NCBI GenBank assembly: GCA_019916065.1
Contig: CM034238.1
Coordinates: 26,585,246 to 26,649,245, forward strand
DNA: 64,000 nt
Reading direction: 5' to 3'
Source of the DNA: Vitellaria paradoxa
Taxonomy: Eukaryota > Streptophyta > Magnoliopsida > Ericales > Sapotaceae
Part shown: positions 1 to 13,000 of the stretch, piece by piece
Numbering within the stretch: the first letter of the stretch is position 1
How the letters are laid out: every line of letters begins with the position of its first letter
Translations under genes and position numbers: made by a program
The notes under the pieces: model-generated
What the model was told of the DNA's origin: nothing
The model's database searches: none
Seen by the model: the letters and a program-made list of their open reading frames with translations, nothing else

Positions 1-1675
1 TAGATGCTGTGACTTTGGGTCAACCATGCAAAGTGCCTGTTCCCATATTTTATGTGTATGCTATGTGGGTGTGATGTGGTATTTGTTTATATATTGCTGA
101 CATATAAATATATACATAGTTGTATATATATTGCAGAAGATGTTAATGGTAATTGTGGTGATTATATGAATGAATTTATATTAAAGATGATGACAATGTT
201 AACATTATATGGTTTTACATTTAGAGATGCGTATGCATGATAGTGGTATTGACAGGACATATTATATATATGTTTTTTATTGCAGAGTGAGCACAAATGA
301 ATATCATATTTACCTTTTTATAGATTTTATTGCAAGTTTTGAGGCGAGATTGCTTATTAAACCTATAGATCGGAAAACTAAGGTTTTCTTATTTAGTTTT
401 CTTTTGAATTTTTATTTTTGGTGCCTCGAGTATGAGGGTATGATATTTATTATATACATTTTTCTTTTGATCCTCGTGCAAGAAGCGGGTTGTATATATT
501 TTTTATATATAGTTATTCAACTGAGTTGTATGGGGCGAGTTGAGGCCATTATATTTTAGGGTTAATTGCGCTGACACCCCTTTAATTGTATCACATTTTC
601 AATTTACCCTTTCATCCATTAATCATAACACTTTGACCCTCTCATCTATTTAAAAGGGTTTTGTTTAAAGACCATTTTGTTTAAATACCGTTAAACAAGT
701 TCGTTAACTTTTTATTTATTAGATATTCCTCAATTATCTCAATTTGTTTTTAATGTGATCATTACTCACATATATTCAAATTTGAAGCTTATGACTGAAT
801 ATTTGCATGGATTAGGTCAGATAAATTATTCTATTTTCTATTATAAATTAAATAAATCTAATTTTTTTTATCCCAAAAAAAAAGCCAACTTGAATCCAAT
901 TTTGATAAAGAATCTAACCAAATCAATTCTTGAAGCTTAATAATAAATATATTTATTTTTATTCTATATTTATTTTATATATATGTTTATTTAGTTTTAA
1001 TAATAAAAAATAGAAAATGTATCCTCATTAGTTTAAAATTTTATGCCAAATTTAAATTAAAAAAGAACTAAACTAAATAAAAATGTTGTAAGGTTAAAAA
1101 CCCACAATTATTATGTTTGATTTGAATATTTTTATTTTCACTTGGTTTTGCTCACCTTGTTTCATTATGCCAAAAACAAAAATAGTATATATATAATTTA
1201 TTTTTGTTTTTGGGTCGAGATTTTTTTGGATGGGATAAGAAAAAAATTCAATTTATTTAATGTATAACAGAAAATTGAATGATTTTTCTTACCTAACCTA
1301 TGCAAACATCTAGTAATAGATTCTAGATCTAAATATGTGAGTAACAATCACATTAAAAACAGATTGAGATAATTAAAGAATAATAAATAAATAAAAACTT
1401 AATGGACTTTTTAACAGTTTACAAACAGAACCCTTCTAAATAAATGAGGGGACCAAATTATTAGGGTGAATAGATAAATGGGTAAATTAAAAATAAGGTA
1501 TAATTAAAGGGGTGTTAGTGTAATTAAACTTATATTTTATTTTACTAGTCTAAATCTAAGTTGCCGGATGACTCTGATTGGGACAGGATATTAATTTGTG
1601 ATTATAATATACATATATATATATATGCTTGTGTTATAGCTTGCGTTCCTGGAGTATGAGAATTGGGGCATGACA
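1..1675 (+). repeat. Right part of an LTR-like non-coding repeat, cut by the window edge
   Basis: AT-rich sequence that aligns by eye with 9340-10090 and shares motifs with the other long LTR-like blocks of the window. It ends in GGGGCATGACA at 1675, comparable to GGGGCGTGACA at the end of the clearer element at 21858. The short ORFs inside have no recognisable domain and are not called as genes. A MULE-type element interrupts it at 559-1530. Its left end lies outside the window, so the type cannot be proven; calling it an LTR rests on the shared CA terminus and on the relatives. Confidence 0.45.
559..1530. mobile_element. Non-autonomous MULE-type foldback element (MITE)
   Basis: The two ends are inverted copies: GGGTTAATTGCGCTGACACC on the left against AGTTTAATTACACTAACACC read inward from the right. 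Inverted similarity continues for roughly 300 bp per arm (about 559-870 and 1220-1530). The nine bases TATATTTTA flank it directly at 550-558 and 1531-1539, the duplication size of Mutator-like elements. The related block at 9890-9930 has no such insertion. There is no transposase reading frame, so movement would need an enzyme supplied elsewhere. Confidence 0.82.
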
Positions 1676-2750
1676 CTGAAATTTGCCCAGAAATAAATTT
1701 TCCTTTATTTTGTTTTTTTAACTTTGTCAAATAAAACAATAACTTCTAATTTCATTTTCTTCACAGGCAATTGTCATTTTCTTGTTATTTTAACATTTAT
1801 TTATTTTCGTTACAACTCTTTCATGGAAGTAAATATTTTTTGTGAGAAAACAAAGCAATGACATATAAACTACTAGAAAATATGATAAAAATGATAAGAG
1901 ATGAATGCATGCTTCTCAGTTTTAAAAAAGTAACCCACAAAAGAATATTTTTTATTACATAATTGTCATGGTCACATGAATGTGATTTTAATCTTCAATA
2001 AATTATCTTGGAAAACCAATTTTTCTAAAAAAAAAAAAAAGTCATTGGCATTTCCTCTTCTAAAACAAGAATGACAATGTGAGAATAGAATAGAATTTTA
2101 ATGGAACGAATATTCCAATTATAAATCATGCAATAATAATTTGTCAGGATAAATTATCAAAATGATGTTAATGGTAATTTTATGATTGTTTTGCATATCA
2201 AGAGTGTTTTTGTTTAAAGCAATAAATTGAAAAATCTTCCCATCATTCTGACATTTATTTTTTGGGACAAATATTGCTAATAAATCATTCAACATAATAT
2301 CATTCATAAAAGAAAATACTAATCTATTGTCAAAATATACCAAAAAATTTTAGAAAAAAGAAAAATTAATGATAGTATTATAATTAGATTTATACTTGCT
2401 CTATGGGTTTACTACTTTTAAATGATTGTCTTACTGATATTACACATCATTGCAGTTATTTAATGATGTTATAGCATTATTCTAGAATAAGTTTCTTTGT
2501 TTCATCCATTTGTACCAAGCTTGCTTGGACTAAAGTGTTTGCCCCATTGTAGGGATCTCATCTAACCCAGCTAGGTTTGAATTGTCATTTTTCTTTTTTC
2601 TCTCTTTTGATGTTCCTTAATTTGCTTTTTTCTTTTTTAATTTAATTACTTTAAAATTTTCTCATTTTGGTTGTATTTTTCCCTTGGTGGCAAGTGCTGG
2701 CCGCCGTCATCATTAGACTTTCACACGGTACTTGTCAATATTTTAACCAT
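1676..2750. other. Non-coding spacer, upstream flank of DMP cassette A
   Basis: No gene found. The block is shared with 10091-10735 and 12180-12560 upstream of cassette B, with many small differences. Copy B additionally carries about 1.4 kb of AT-rich sequence at 10735-12180. Weak ORFs on both strands have no domain and are not conserved between the copies. Confidence 0.6.
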
Positions 2751-3205
2751 GCGTCGGTTAAATGAAAACGAACCGAGCCGTTTGCGAACTACTCGAGCTC
2801 GGCTCGAAAAAAGTTCAGCTCGAGCTCGATTCGTGAGTTAAACGAACTCGAACCGAGCTTGACTTTTGACTCGTTTTGGATTCGAGCTCGTGCTCGAGCC
2901 TAAAGAAGTTCGGCTCGAAAGTTCGCGAGCAGGTTCGGTTAGAATAATATATATATTTTTAATAATATTTTTATATTTTTAATAATATTTTTTAAATATA
3001 TTATATTTTAAATTCAAACGACGTCTTTTTTGTTTAATCGAGTTATTCGCGACACTAATTGAACCTAAATTCTTCTTTATCGAGCCGAGCTCGAGCCCAA
3101 ACTCGAATTTATATAAAAGTTGGAATCGAACTCGAACTCAGTATAAAAAACTCGAGCCGAGCTCGAGTATGTTGAAATTTAACTCGTCTCGACTCATTTC
3201 CACTC
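2750..3205. repeat. Insertion rich in CGAGCTCG palindromes
   Basis: About 455 bp with many variants of CGAGCTCGGCTCG in both orientations, giving a strongly self-complementary segment of higher GC than its surroundings. The homologous spacer of cassette B (about 12560-12590) lacks it, so it is an insertion. Similar GAGCTCG-rich dispersed elements are familiar in plant genomes. I cannot assign a superfamily; the flanks share only a short CGTC. Confidence 0.55.
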
Positions 3206-3819
3206 TTATACGTCAGTTTGCTTAGAAAAGCAATGGAAGCCCGTACAAAAAAAAGTGTGCCCCGATACTGTGTTACATGTTAAATGTTTTGACTTTCGGA
3301 TTAGTGTTTGGTCGTCCAGAAAAATATAGAACCAGAACGAAAAAGATTTATACAGAAAAATATAAATGTGTAAATTTATGATTTTTAAATAAATAATTTA
3401 TAAAAATTAAACTTGTTTGTAAAACAAACGTGTTATTAAAATTTTTTATTTTATTTTTTAATAAAATAATATTTTTCGTATTATTCTCCGTCACGCATTC
3501 ACATGCGTTAATTAAAATGCAAAGGCAGAGCCACCAAGCCGCCAGCGCATCAAAGATGGAGATGGACAGGCTTTCAAGAATCTTAACTAATGCACCACAC
3601 CACGTGGCAACGTCACCACACCACATGGCACACCACCACTGGAAGCTTCCTTGTAACATGAATACAAACATATAGAAGTGCGCGTTTAGGGTTTTAAAAA
3701 TTATAGAATTTATAGATTTTTAATTTATTTATTGAGATAAAAAATAAATAATTTTTTAAAATTTTTAATATTTTTTTATAATTTTTAAGATTTTAAAAGC
3801 AGTCAAAATACATATATAG

Positions 3820-4067
3820 ATATATATATCTATATATATCCCCACCTTTCAAGTCAACCAACACGATACCTAACACGGCCTCCTCATTTTCTCCTTTGAC
3901 AAACCTCGTTTCATCTTTGTTAATCCTCTCATCCACCACCCAACGCCAGGGCCACCGGCCGCCATCCCACGGCAAAAAGTCTCCCACGCCACGGTCTCTT
4001 GTAATATATATATATATATATAGCTCCCCTTTCTCCTCCTCCTACTTGAGCACCAAAAACTCTAAAC
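3820..4067 (+). promoter_or_regulatory. Putative promoter and 5' leader of DMP copy A
   Basis: A TATATATC-rich stretch at about 3822-3838 is followed by a pyrimidine-rich leader containing AACACGGCCTCCTCATTT. That leader is conserved before all three DMP copies (near 14330 and 25970). A second TA-rich run lies at 4004-4021, just before AGCTCCC. Conservation against the divergent surroundings suggests promoter or 5' UTR function. Which TATA is used cannot be decided from sequence. Confidence 0.45.
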
Positions 4068-4715
4068 ATGTCTGTCAGATCAAGACCCACATCTTCCCAA
4101 TCCCAATCACAACCGCTACCCACCTCCTCCGACGAAGCCACCACCTTGCCGGCCACACGAAAACCACTGCCGCCGAAGTCGCCGTCCTTCTCCCAACAGG
4201 CCCTTACAAGCACAGCCAACTTAGCCAACCTCCTCCCGACCGGAACCCTTTTAGCCTTCCAACTCCTGACCCCAGTCTTCACCAACAACGGCTCCTGCGA
4301 CGCCACCACCCGCCACCTGACCACCGCCCTCCTCCTCCTCCTCGCCGCCTCCTGCTTCCTAGCCTGCTTCACCGACAGCTTCAAGTCTTCCTCCACCGGA
4401 CAAGTCTACTACGGCTTTGTGACACCAAAAGGGCTCTGGCTCTTTGATTACCCATCCAAAGAGGAGGCGATTCCTGATATGAGCAAGTATAAGCTGAGAT
4501 TCGTCGATGTGCTTCATGCGATTCTGTCTGTGCTGGTGTTCGGTGCTGTAGCTTTGAGGGATAAGAATATCGTTGGTTGTCTCTATCCCAGTCCTGCACA
4601 TCAGACTCAGGAGGTTCTGGATATAGTTCCCCTTGGAATTGGGCTCATCTGTAGCTTGCTTTTTGTGGTTTTTCCTACTCGAAGGCATGGCATTGGGTAC
4701 CCTGTCTCCTCTTGA
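4068..4715 (+). CDS. DMP: DUF679 membrane protein (DMP family), copy A, intact
   Basis: Intronless gene for 215 residues, the usual size for plant DUF679/DMP proteins. The first 45 residues are hydrophilic and rich in Ser, Thr and Pro. Four membrane segments follow at about 51-71, 83-101, 145-163 and 184-202. Family motifs are present: LPTGTLLAFQLLTP, ACFTDSF, YYGFVTPKGLW, KYKLRFVD, LDIVPLGIGL and FPTRRHGIGYP near the C-terminus. The start follows a leader (CTCTAAACATGTCTGTC) conserved in all three copies; the longer upstream frame is not conserved. DMP proteins sit in tonoplast, ER or plasma membrane; members are linked to senescence, membrane remodelling and, for DMP8/9, gamete fusion. The N-terminus here does not look like DMP8/9, so the exact subgroup and role stay open. 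Nearly identical to copy C. Confidence 0.94.
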   Translation: MSVRSRPTSSQSQSQPLPTSSDEATTLPATRKPLPPKSPSFSQQALTSTANLANLLPTGTLLAFQLLTPVFTNNGSCDATTRHLTTALLLLLAASCFLACFTDSFKSSSTGQVYYGFVTPKGLWLFDYPSKEEAIPDMSKYKLRFVDVLHAILSVLVFGAVALRDKNIVGCLYPSPAHQTQEVLDIVPLGIGLICSLLFVVFPTRRHGIGYPVSS

Positions 4716-5758
4716 TGATCATGCTTTGTCAAATTTACATTTTTCTCTTTGAATAGGAATTAATTGACTCTCAAGTCTCAAATGCCTGATTGATCGATTC
4801 TTTTTTTTTTTTTTTTTTCCGAATAAGATGTAGCTAGCTAAATTCTCTCTCTGGGTAGAATCTGATTCGGAAATATGTGATCCATTTGTTTTCCCCCCGA
4901 ATAAGATAGCTAAATTGATTTGTTATTGTATAGTTTGGGGGATATAAGTACATGAATTCATTCTAGATTTATTGCCATTTTCTACTCCTCCTAATTTTTG
5001 GTGAAATAAATTATAGGTATGGTTTTGTAATTGGAAAAATTCTATATCATATCATAGATTTTTCTCTAATGATCCTTAGTAAGATTTTTGTAATTAAAAG
5101 ACAATTTTGGCTGGATTTATTATTTTTAAAATAATTTGACTTTTTTCTATAACTTTTTCATCTTGTATAATTTTTTTTCACCAAAAATTAATTTGCTTAA
5201 TTTTGGGTAACTTTTTGGAAAGTAGGTAGCTCATTTTATCTTCATTTAAGTTTTTGTTTTTTTTAAGCATTTTTTTAGATAATTTTTTAAAAATTATGAA
5301 TAACATGTCAAAAGTAAGTCTACACATCTACTTACTAAAAAAAAAAGTCTATATATACACACACATATATGCACAAACATAACCAAAAAAAAAAAGTTAC
5401 CTGAATAATGCCAACTTATATAAAATAAAGATAAATTAAACAAAACCTCCCATTAACATTAGATTAAATGCAAAGACTCTCCCATAACCTTTAAACTCTA
5501 TATTGACTTTCCCTATTTTAGAATGTATACCCATAAGTCCTTCCATCAGTCAAACTCTGAAGTGTCCTAGAAAATTTAACCTTATTTAAAAAAATAAATA
5601 ATTAAAATGCCATACATATTTTTTATCGAGATTTCTCAGTCCACATCCCAGCCTCCATCTTCCTTTAGTTTCTATCCATATGTGATAAAGTCAATCTCTT
5701 GTTTCCTTGTTTCTTGGTTTTTTTTATTTTTTATATAGCTTCCCTGGTACAAGATTAA
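4716..5758. other. 3' flank of DMP copy A, non-coding
   Basis: No gene. The segment is shared with 17914-18454 (after the Copia fragment in cassette B) and with 26911-28465 after copy C, where two MITEs are inserted. It holds short A/T runs and ends in ATTAA at 5754-5758, the target sequence of the LTR-like element that follows. Confidence 0.6.
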
Positions 5759-7863
5759 TTTGATGACCTAAAAATTTTAATTTTTATAATTTGGTAATTT
5801 TGGATACATGAATGATGAAACAGAAAGTAAATGGAATTTATTTGGGCTAGAACTTAGAATATTGGGCTTGGTAATAATTAGATGATTTTGGGTTGAAAGA
5901 AATTAGGCCTAAAATGAACAAAATACTAAGATGGGCCCAAAGAAAGGGTCTCGTGCATGGGGATACCTTCCCAAGCGCAAGCGAAGGCGAGCGCATGCCC
6001 AAGGACGGCCGATCGCTCGGCGGAGGTTGAGGTCATTTACCTAAGGTTTGTCAGTTGATTTTTCACTCGAGTTCAGTCCGTCTTTTCCTTCTCAGACCTA
6101 TGGTGAGGGAGGAGAGAAGGTTGTTGTAGTAACCCTGGGCTCTAACCACGGTTCAATATATATATATATGTTGTATATATATGTATATTGGTTTGGTTGG
6201 AGAAGGAGAGGAAGAGAGACTGAGAGAGAGCTGATAAGCAACGGTGATCGGCCATCAGTAAGTGTAACAAACCTCTACCATTTTCAAATTAAACTTACAG
6301 ACATGAAGTTGAATCCGATATAAACATAATGGTATGAAAATTTTAATGTTAGGATCAATGGTTTGAGTGTATGGAGTAAATGAAGTTTTCGGGTTTCGCC
6401 AGTGAAATTATAATCTTTCTTCAATTCATTGTCTTTTTCGTTTCTTCATTTGAGGTAGGGAAATACTTGCATTTTACTTACATATATAGTATGTAGAAAC
6501 TACTTGTTTGTTGTTGTTGAGTTTATTGGAAGTTATAAGTATCTGTTGTTGGAGAAAATCTAATCTATATGCAGTTATAAATGTATGTGTACGTTCATAG
6601 GAAGAAAATGGTTGTAGATTTGTAACTTGAATTGTGTTTGATGAAATTCTAAACTTAGCATATCCTTTGGTTAGCCTTAGCCTTGTGAAAACAACCGTAA
6701 TAAGAAAACTCCACAATTTTAATCCTACGTGTAAGTATTTAGAAATTGAATTGATAACCAATAAGTTGAAAGAAGTAGAGTATCAACACTGCCTAAACCC
6801 CAGGCACACAGGAATTTTTTTGTCGGGTGCCCACCCTTGGTCCAGTTGGCTTTTTGGCCCTTTTTGGTGTTATAAATGTAAACTTGAGCTAAATTTTGTT
6901 TGATGAATGATTTTGCATAGCATTTACTAAAAACCTTGGATATTTTAAACACAGTAAATTAAATATTATTACCTAGAAGATATGATTTAATGAATGGAGA
7001 TGAGATTATGTGTATAGTTAAGTTGTGGCATGGTGATATTTAATTCTATACTGATGTTATAAATCGATAAATACTTAGGTATGACACTAGAAATTCTTGA
7101 ATGTAAATGATGAATATGAAAATAATGCAATAAGATAGTGGGAAGAGATGAATTGAGAATTTATGATTTGATATTAATGTCTTATTGTGGAAATAATATT
7201 GAGATAATGATAATTAAGATAAAATGATAAGAGAATGACTTTGTGATTACGAGATTAAGGATACTGGGAAAATAGAGAGGGTACAAAGATTACCCTTAGG
7301 TTAAAAGACCCAGAACATGTGCAGGAGTTGGTATTCATGCTCATAGGTTTGTAGCCTTCAACATGACTATTATGATTTCGGCTTATCATGGCTTTAGTCA
7401 AGCACCATAGATATGACGTGATCCGTTAATCATTTTGGTTGGTTGTTGGCACATAAAAGATGATGTCCTTAGTATCCACCCCATGATGTGATGTGATGAT
7501 TTAGAAAATAAGAAAGGAACATAACGAAGTTAACAATTTGATTATTATTAATATGATGCTATGATTATTGATATTTTTTGTGATTTATTGATTGGTTATT
7601 CATTGGCATATGATTAATTGATGATACTTTTATCTGATTAAAAATAGGTTAGTTTTTACATATCATATATGCTAATATTATGCTTTATGGGCCACAAGTT
7701 GCTGATGCTCATATCCCTATAGATTGTACTGTAGGTTCTGATCTAGAGTCTTAGGTGAGCATTGGTTGGATTACAAGTTGAATTACTATTGTAAACATTT
7801 GCATTTTAACTACTTAAGTTTTATTTAATACTGGGGACTGTAATAGTTGTTTGCATTTGGAGT
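5759..7863 (+). repeat. LTR-like element, left part, truncated
   Basis: Homologous over its whole length to 18455-21600 in cassette B, starting immediately after the same ATTAA target. The internal segment at 6107-6616 is single here but tandemly triplicated in B. The region encodes no recognisable protein. At 7864 similarity stops abruptly at CACTACTAGAAAAC, which resembles a CACTA-type terminus, so the right end is lost or displaced. Confidence 0.55.
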
Positions 7864-8400
7864 CACTACTAGAAAACAAGGCTTTGAATACCCAAGAATT
7901 TGGGTGACTGTCCATTATTAGTCACTAGAGACCAATTTTGGCCTTTCTCCTACTTTTTCCTCTTTTCCTCCTACGGAGCCCTTTACTGAACAATTTTAGC
8001 CTTCCTCGCCTTTTTTACCCCTTCCCTCTTGCAAGCCCTAATTCAACCAACCAATTGGCCTCCCCCACATTGTAATAATATTCAGTCACACCCCTTAACC
8101 AATGGAAGTCCACTCCCTCTCCCAAATAATAGGATAACACCTCCTCTCTAAGCCAATAGAAAGCCACATCTTCTCCCACCTCATGAAAATAAGTATACAC
8201 TATTTACATATGCATGTAATATATACATGCATATATATGTAAAATAAATAAAATCTTAAGGCATGTCACACTAAATTAATTTAATAAGACAGAAATTTGA
8301 ATAAAATAAAAAATAAAATTCGAATCTTTAAATAAATGATAAAATAAATATATATACATATTTCAAAAATCAAGGTTTTTACAAATCAAATATGATTAAG
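7864..8400. other. Unassigned insert beginning with a CACTA-like terminus
   Basis: The left edge CACTACTAGAAAAC breaks the LTR-like block at 7863 and is a plausible CACTA-family end. I found no matching inverted end before 9300, so the element, if real, is truncated. The interior has a C-rich stretch at 7930-8180 with one weak frame on the minus strand, not called. Confidence 0.3.
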
Positions 8401-10090
8401 TGGAGAAAGAAAATTTCTATGTTACTCATTGTGTGTCAATCGTGCACACGAGGTGCTCGTAGTCATATGCACGAAACAATGTTAGGGATGGTGTGCTCAC
8501 AACAAAGGGTTAAGGCTTGACATGCACATGGGATTCTATCATATTTGCACGATTATAAGGGATTGTGAGCAACCTACTTGTAAGAGACTCTACCTGTGGG
8601 AGAGTGAAGCAGGAGGTGAAGTAGAGAAGCAATGTTTTTTGTGGATAGTGGAAGTGACATATATCTAATGTTTAATATCTATAAAGTACAACGCATTTTA
8701 AAGTCGTGAGATTATCGAGTTCAGTTGGAACTCAGGGTTAAGTGTGTTCAAGTAGGATAGTATTGGAATAGGTGACCTCTTGGAAAGTTGCTAAACCTAA
8801 AACAGACAATATTATACTATATAGATGTGGATCATTACAATGATAGCTAGAGAGTTAATGCACACGCACAAGACTCAATCTTGTGTGTGCACAACCAAGG
8901 TCTAGTCTAGTCTATTCTTTTCTTTCTTTTTAAATTTAGATGCATAATTAAAGAAATTGGTACTCGTTTAGATTACTCAAATTGAAAATTATGTTTTGTA
9001 AGATGTTGAGAATATTGTGGTGAAGCAAATTAATATGATAATAAGATATTGATATATGAGGTGCGGTGGTGTGTCATGTAAAACTTAGGTTCTTGTTTAA
9101 ACTGCAAATGGGAGGGCTTATTGAAAAATAAATGATATACGTACCCATGAGTTGAGAATCTAGACTCTACAAGGGCTGGTTTTTGTATTTAGTTGGCTAG
9201 TAACTTACAAAACGATGCAGATACTCAAGGGCACAATTATTTTCTTGGTTAAGACCAAAGCTACATATATGCCTACAATGGCATATGTTCACTACTTTGG
9301 TATAGATGTAGACTCCAGGGATTGGTATGTTGGTGATTGGATGCTATGACTACAGGTCAATCACATAGAGTAACTACTAATATTTTGTTGCTATGATGTG
9401 TGGGTGTGATATTGATGCTGAAGTGGTATTTATTTATATACTATTGAGATATAAATAGATATGTAGATGTGTGCATATATGTAAATGATGTTAATGGTAA
9501 TTGTGATGATTGTGTGAATAAATCTATATTGAAGATGGTGAGAATGATGATGTTATATGATTTTGCATTTAAAGATGTAAATGCATGATAGTTCTATGAT
9601 AGGAAATGTTATATATATATTTTTTGTTGCAAAGTAAGCACATGTAGATATCATACTCACTCCTTCACAGATCTTGTTACAAGTTTTGAGGTAAAGTTTC
9701 CTATTAGACCTATAGGTCGAGAAACTTAGGTTTCCTTAGTAATTTTTAGTTTTCTTTTGAGTATTCATTTTTGGTGCCTTGGGTGCAAGGTTATAATATT
9801 TATTGTATGCATTATTCTTTTGCTCTTCTTGTGAGAGACGGGTTGTATATACTTTTTATGTACAATTACAATTAAGTTGTATGGGGTGGGTTGAGCCTAA
9901 TACCTTTTATTTTGAAGCACCATGCCCAATTGGTGTCTGAGATTTGATATAAATATTATGGTTTTATTTATTTGTTTTACTCCAGGTTGTTGTATGACTC
10001 TGGTTGGGACATGGTATTTGTAATTATAATAATGTATGTATACTTGTATTTTAGCTCGCGTCCCCAAAATATGGGATTCAGAACGTGACA
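8400..10090 (+). repeat. LTR-like non-coding repeat upstream of cassette B
   Basis: The right part (9340-10090) aligns with 1-550 and 1540-1675 and ends in AACGTGACA at 10090. The left part shares phrases with 23700-24100 and 34400-34620, for example the run around CAGATACTCAAGGG. No domain-bearing ORF. Interpreted as a degraded relative of the TG...CA elements elsewhere in the window. Confidence 0.4.
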
Positions 10091-13000
10091 CTAAAATTTA
10101 CCCAAAAATAAAATTTCCTTTATTTTATTTTTTAAATTTATCAAATAAAACAATAACTTCTTTAGTTTCATTTTCTTTACAAGCGTTTGTCCTTTTGTTG
10201 TCATTTTAATTTTTATTTATTTTCATTACATTCTTTCATAAATACAAATATATTTTGTGAGAAAAGAGGGCAATGATCGATGCGTAAACTACCAGAAAAT
10301 GTGATTAATATATGATGTGACATGAATGCATGCCTATTACTTTTAAAACAATAATTCACAGAAAAAAGAAATACTTTTTGTTACGTAAATGTTATCACTA
10401 TATCAAAGTGATCTTAATATTCAGTAAAATATCGCAGACAACTCAAGTTTTCTCAAAAAATGAGTAATTAAGAATGAAAATGTGAGAATGGAACAAAATT
10501 CCAAGGGAACAATTATTCCAATTATAAATCCTCCTAGAATAATTTGGTAGGATAGATTGTCATGTCAATCACAATTTTATAATTGCATTGTAAATCAAGA
10601 GTGTTTTTATTTAAAATGATAAATTAAAGAATTTTCACATCATTTTTGACATTTTTTTGAGAAATATTACTAATAAATCTCTCTAACAAAATATTATTCA
10701 TAAAAGAAGATACTAATTGATCATAAAAATGCTAGTGATATGGCCCGTAAGATGCATGAATTTGTCATATTATATAGTTAAATTTTAAGCGTACTATCAT
10801 ATACTAAAACAGTTAAGTTGAATAAATATATTTGAAAGTAATATATATTATTGTTTATCCAAGTAAGCATTAAACAAATTAAAATATTGATACCATCATT
10901 AGCATTGATTCAATTAAATTCAAATTTTAAGAAAAAAATAAAAAAATGTTGAAGAATGACAACATTTACTCATATAATTAAACAATTTATAGTTATTGTT
11001 TCTACTCTTCCTACCACTGTGTATATATATATTAATTACATATAAAACTTACAAATTATATATCAATTACATACAAAAACTTTAAAAAAAAATTAAAATT
11101 GAAGTATGTACCTAGCAACGTCGAAGAAAAAATTGTTGTAATAAAAAGTCTCCAAGAAATTTGAAAGACAAGTAGTTTTCGTATCTATTTGTAATTTTTA
11201 CATGTAGGAGAGTTCTATTCCATTTATATGAGAATACTATTTTGATCAAATTGAAAGTCCAAATCTAATAAAATTATGAGCGGCACTTCAATTGGACATG
11301 TTAATAAACTAACATATTTAGTTAATATGTTAATAGGTTAATTATTTTTTTTACATTATTCTATTTAATAATTATAATAATATTTTTTATTTTTAAATAA
11401 TTCATTAAATTATAAGAAGTTAAAAATAAGAAGTTATATGATAAATAAAAGTGTAGATTAAATAAAAATATTAAGTGGTATTCACGAACATTCTAATTTT
11501 AATAAGATTATGAATAAGTAATAATTATGTATAATACTAATTCTATTTAGATTACATAATTATAAATTAAGATAATTATCATCGTAAATTTATGTTAATA
11601 AATTAAAATTTTTATTTAACAGACTAATTATTTTTTTGCATTATTTTGTTTAATGATAATGATAATAATATTTATTATTAAAATCTTTATTTAGCAAGAT
11701 AATTTTTTATTATTTTGTCTAATAATAATAATAATAATATTTATTATGTTTTAAATAATAATTTATTAAAATATAGAAAAAATTAAAAATAAGAATATGT
11801 TTTAAATACAAATAAAATAAAAAATAAAAAGTTATACGACAAATAGAAGTGTAGATTAAATAAAAATATGAAATGGTATTCATGAACATTGTAGTTTGAA
11901 TAAAATTAAAAATTGTGGACAAGTAGTGATTATGTAAAATATTAATTTCTTTATAAGATAATTAAGATAATTATAATTGAGTGTCATGTGTTACAATCGT
12001 ACACGTGTCATAATCGTAGCGCAAATTAGATTTTATGTGGCGCAAATTAAGTTTTACGTGACGCAAGATAATATAATTAAGTATTATGTGTCACAACCGT
12101 AGCGCTAGTCATATGTGTTGACAGACTCTACTTTATATATATATATATGTATATATATAATATGATATCAAAAATTCAATAAAAATGAAAATATTAATAA
12201 TAGTATTATAATAAAATGTGTACTTATATAGGTTTATTATGTTTTAATAATCGACTCGCAAACATTACACATGATTGTAGTCATGCATTGATGTTATAGC
12301 ATTATCCTAGAAGAAGTTACTCTGTTTCATCCATTCGTACCAAGCTGGCTTGGACTTTTAAGTGTTTGCTCATGGCAGGGATCTCATCAAATCCAGCTGG
12401 GTTTGCATTGTCATTTTTCCTCTTTCTCTTTTGATGTTCCTTAATTTGCTTCTTTTCTTTTTTCATCTAATTACTTTAAAATTCTCATTTTGGTTGTATT
12501 TTTTCCTTGGTGATAAGTACTGGGCGTCGTCGTCATTAGACTTTCACGCGGTACTTATCAATTTTTTAATTATGCCATGTGTCAGCTTGGAAACCTGTAC
12601 AAGAAAATGAGTACCCAGCCGACACCCTGTTAAATGCTTTGACTTTCGGAGAGTGTTTCGTCACCATAGGATAATATATAACCAGGACCAAAAGATTTAA
12701 TGCAGGCAATTATAATTAGTTACTTAGTTTCTAGTTATTTAATTTTTTTTATTTTTTAAATAATTATATTTACTTTTTTTATATTTTTAGTTTTTTTTTA
12801 AATTATGAAGAGTAAAAATATTAAATTAATAAAAAGTTAAAAACTAGTTATTAAAAATTTAATTTTTTTTAATTTTTTTTAGATAATTAGTAGTCAGACT
12901 AAAAAAAAATAATTTTTTTATTTCCAAACTTAGTCTTAATCAAAAAAATATATATGAATAAGTGTATGTTTATTATTTTCAAATAAATAATCTATAAAAA

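Noticed and set aside
3896..4447. 183-codon + strand frame overlapping DMP copy A
   Set aside because: Out of frame with the DMP protein. Ser/Pro/His-rich translation of the pyrimidine-rich leader; not conserved in B or C.
4359..4688. Minus-strand ORFs of 70-155 codons opposite the DMP genes (also 3929-4396, 26187-26591, 26446-26883)
   Set aside because: They are shadows of the intact DMP coding strand. They track its GC-rich composition and have no family motif.
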